From an uncultured Synergistia bacterium (lineage in GTDB: Bacteria; Eremiobacterota; SpSt-956; JAKJGF01), in the NCBI GenBank assembly GCA_937888925.1, contig CALARM010001047.1:1-6966 (forward strand): a DNA stretch of 6,966 bases, in the 5' to 3' direction. Made by a program: the position numbers and the translations under genes. Of the stretch, positions 5,874 through 6,966 are shown piece by piece. Numbering within the stretch: position 1 is the first letter of the stretch; each line of letters opens with the position of its first letter. The notes below the pieces were generated by a model. That model worked only from the letters and a program-made list of their open reading frames with translations. It was not told the origin of the DNA and did not search any database.

Positions 5874-5882
5874 TGGTATAAT
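5874..5882 (+). promoter_or_regulatory. Extended -10 promoter for the toxin-antitoxin operon
   Basis: TGGTATAAT combines a consensus TATAAT (5877-5882) with the upstream TGn motif. The hexamer at -35 distance is poor (TATTAA at 5854-5859) and falls inside the right arm of the inverted repeat. Transcription would start near 5889, giving a leader of only about 10 nt that barely contains the AGGTGA ribosome binding site. Confidence 0.65.
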
Positions 5883-5899
5883 ATTTATGAGGTGACGAA

Positions 5900-6214
5900 A
5901 TGAATATCAGTCCAAAGATTTATACAAAGTTATTAGCAATAAAGATAGAACCTGAATTGTTTGATATATTTCAAAGAAAGGCAGGGAGAAGAAAAATGTC
6001 TTCAATTATAAGAGATTGTATTATTGAATTTTTATCAAAAAATAATAGTTATCTGGATGATATTTACACATGGAGAGAAGAACTGGAGAGAAAGAAGAAA
6101 GACGGAATGTTTAATATAAAAGACGATCCTGTGTATAATATAGAAGGTGTTGATTTTTCTGCACCGGGAGATTTTTCAGTTAATCATGATAAATATATAT
6201 ATGGAGGAAAATAA
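5900..6214 (+). CDS. Ribbon-helix-helix antitoxin of a type II toxin-antitoxin module
   Basis: This 104-aa protein is encoded from ATG 5900, with AGGTGA at 5890-5895. Residues 13-45 (LAIKIEPELFDIFQRKAGRRK then SSIIRDCIIEFL) have the strand-helix-helix pattern of CopG/MetJ-type DNA-binding domains. The beta strand LAIKI would enter the major groove, and the second helix begins at the SSII segment. A charged linker (about 55-75) leads to a C-terminal tail, DDPVYNIEGVDFSAPGD then SVNHDKYIYGGK. A tail ending in NHDKYxYG is, from memory, typical of antitoxins paired with PIN-domain toxins and would wrap and inhibit the toxin. The gene stops 2 nt before the toxin ATG, and its last codons contain the toxin's GGAGG. 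It probably represses its own promoter through the upstream inverted repeat. The pairing makes the role confident; the family name is less certain. Confidence 0.86.
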   Translation: MNISPKIYTKLLAIKIEPELFDIFQRKAGRRKMSSIIRDCIIEFLSKNNSYLDDIYTWREELERKKKDGMFNIKDDPVYNIEGVDFSAPGDFSVNHDKYIYGGK

Positions 6215-6216
6215 AT

Positions 6217-6645
6217 ATGGGACAATACGTATTTATTGATACGTCAGGGTGGATCGCTCTTTATCATAAAAAAGATAAATTTCATGAAAAAGCTATTAAG
6301 ATAAATAAAGAATTACTTGATAATAATTATTATTATATAACGACTAATTTTATTTTTGATGAAACAATTACTGCTCTGCTATATAAAGCAAATCATTCTT
6401 TATCGGTAAATTTTGGAGAGAGGATACAAAATACAGAAAATGTGAGAATTATTTATATCACCAGGGAAATAGAAAATAAAAGCTGGGAATTATTTAAAAA
6501 GTATTCAGATAAGGAATTTTCTTTTACTGATTGCACCTCTTTTGTTATATTGCAGGGTTTATTTGAAGATAAAAGAGTAAAAGAAGTTAAACTATTTGCC
6601 AGTGATAATCACTTCTGTCAGATGGGTTACGAGATCTTATTATAA
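6217..6645 (+). CDS. PIN-domain ribonuclease toxin (VapC-like)
   Basis: This 142-aa protein starts at ATG 6217, with GGAGG (6203-6207) 9 nt upstream, inside the antitoxin gene. PIN toxins are Mg2+-dependent endoribonucleases, and VapC members typically cut tRNA or rRNA to stop translation. The acidic active-site residues are all visible: D8 in VFIDTSGWIALY, E49 in FIFDET, D105 in FSFTDCTSFV, and D130 in LFASDNHF. Length is normal for the family and no lesion is seen, so the toxin is probably active. The DTSGW...HKKDKFHEKA opening is characteristic of this PIN group. The gene runs tail to tail with scfB and the two ORFs overlap by 6 nt (6640-6645), leaving no room for an intergenic terminator. 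The actual RNA target cannot be inferred. Confidence 0.95.
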   Translation: MGQYVFIDTSGWIALYHKKDKFHEKAIKINKELLDNNYYYITTNFIFDETITALLYKANHSLSVNFGERIQNTENVRIIYITREIENKSWELFKKYSDKEFSFTDCTSFVILQGLFEDKRVKEVKLFASDNHFCQMGYEILL

Positions 6646-6966
6646 GAATCCCTGCCTCCACTTAATATTCTCTCTCTTCAACAGTGCCTGAATTCCCAGG
6701 GCACATTCAATTCTTTTCTTCTGAAGTGCACAGCCTGTTTCATCCGGTATCTTTATATCTTTATTTATAGAGTAGGCATTGGCGTAACAGCCGCCTGAAC
6801 AGAAAAACCTTGCCCAGCAGTCAGGACATTTTGCTTTTTCGAAAATCGTCATTTTATGGAAATTTTCTCTTATCTCATGGTTTCTTATTCCAGTCTTAAG
6901 ATCTCCCACTTTGAAATCTTCGTAATTGACAAGCTGGTGGCATGGATAGAGATGTCCTTCGGGAGT
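6640..6966 (-). CDS. scfB: SCIFF peptide maturase, radical SAM/SPASM protein (partial, C-terminal 108 aa)
   Basis: The reading frame is open to the right edge, so this is the C-terminal end of a larger gene. A GTG at 6909 is internal, because the frame continues upstream with TPEGHLYPCHQLVNYEDF. The visible part is the SPASM domain that binds auxiliary iron-sulfur clusters. It has a first cysteine in YPCHQ, then CPDCWARFFCSGGC (C-x2-C-x5-C-x3-C), then TGC and a final cysteine in RIECALGI. CxxCWARFFCSGGCYANAY and the following EIGC/ETGC...KKR-ECAL pattern are hallmarks of the SCIFF maturase (CteB/ScfB). That enzyme forms Cys-to-Thr thioether crosslinks in the small six-cysteine ribosomal peptide ScfA. 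The peptide gene and the radical SAM CxxxCxxC core would lie beyond 6966. The stop codon is embedded in the end of the toxin gene. Confidence 0.92.
   Translation of the reverse strand, partial: TPEGHLYPCHQLVNYEDFKVGDLKTGIRNHEIRENFHKMTIFEKAKCPDCWARFFCSGGCYANAYSINKDIKIPDETGCALQKKRIECALGIQALLKRENIKWRQGFL

Larger units (their letters stand above)
5516..5899. other. 384-nt region without a recognised gene
   Basis: This is the space between the divergent peptidase and antitoxin genes. It contains the peptidase promoter (5536-5544), a GC-rich heptad array (5600-5629), a 13-bp inverted repeat (5807-5819 and 5853-5865) and the antitoxin promoter (5874-5882). An open frame at 5693-5881 has no ribosome binding site and no recognisable content, and I do not call it a gene. 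The stretch 5640-5800 shows nothing I can name. Confidence 0.6.

Noticed and set aside
5693..5881. Plus-strand open frame of 62 codons in the gene-poor region
   Set aside because: It has no ribosome binding site before its ATG, contains no recognisable motif, and runs through the inverted repeat and promoter of the toxin-antitoxin operon.

Overview
The window is AT-rich, with clostridial-style codon use (AGA arginine, ATA isoleucine) and strong GGAGG-type ribosome binding sites. Its right edge carries the end of a SCIFF-peptide maturase, a radical SAM protein that is nearly universal in Clostridia. Its left edge carries phosphate butyryltransferase genes. Together these suggest an anaerobic Firmicute of the class Clostridia. 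No species can be named from the sequence alone.

Left block (1-1739). Two tandem minus-strand genes of the phosphate acetyl/butyryltransferase family lie here. A complete ptb overlaps by 16 nt a second, diverged Ptb-like gene that runs off the left edge. A 221-nt divergent intergenic region holding a 40-bp imperfect dyad separates them from a plus-strand run. That run starts with a small charged ORF of 59 codons, followed closely by a HAD-superfamily phosphatase-like gene (1755-2615).

Middle block (2616-4255). A structured heptanucleotide repeat element follows the HAD gene. Next come an unrecognised 259-aa acidic protein and a small lipoprotein. A clear hairpin terminator ends the lipoprotein gene. 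It is shared with the converging minus-strand gene, whose stop codon begins the hairpin loop.

Right block (4256-6966). A membrane M48 metallopeptidase of the Ste24/CAAX-protease type lies on the minus strand, with an extended -10 promoter just upstream of it. A gene-poor stretch of about 380 nt contains a second heptad repeat array and a 13-bp perfect inverted repeat next to a second extended -10 promoter. That promoter appears to drive a two-gene type II toxin-antitoxin module (ribbon-helix-helix antitoxin, then PIN-domain ribonuclease toxin). The toxin gene converges on, and overlaps by 6 nt, the 3' end of the SCIFF maturase gene (scfB), which enters from the right edge.

Most genes look like ordinary clostridial chromosome. 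The points that stand out are the tandem Ptb paralogs, three intergenic elements built from CAGT/TAAC-type heptads, the unknown acidic protein, and the tightly packed regulatory geometry around the peptidase and toxin-antitoxin genes. I found no convincing new multi-gene defence or biosynthetic system.
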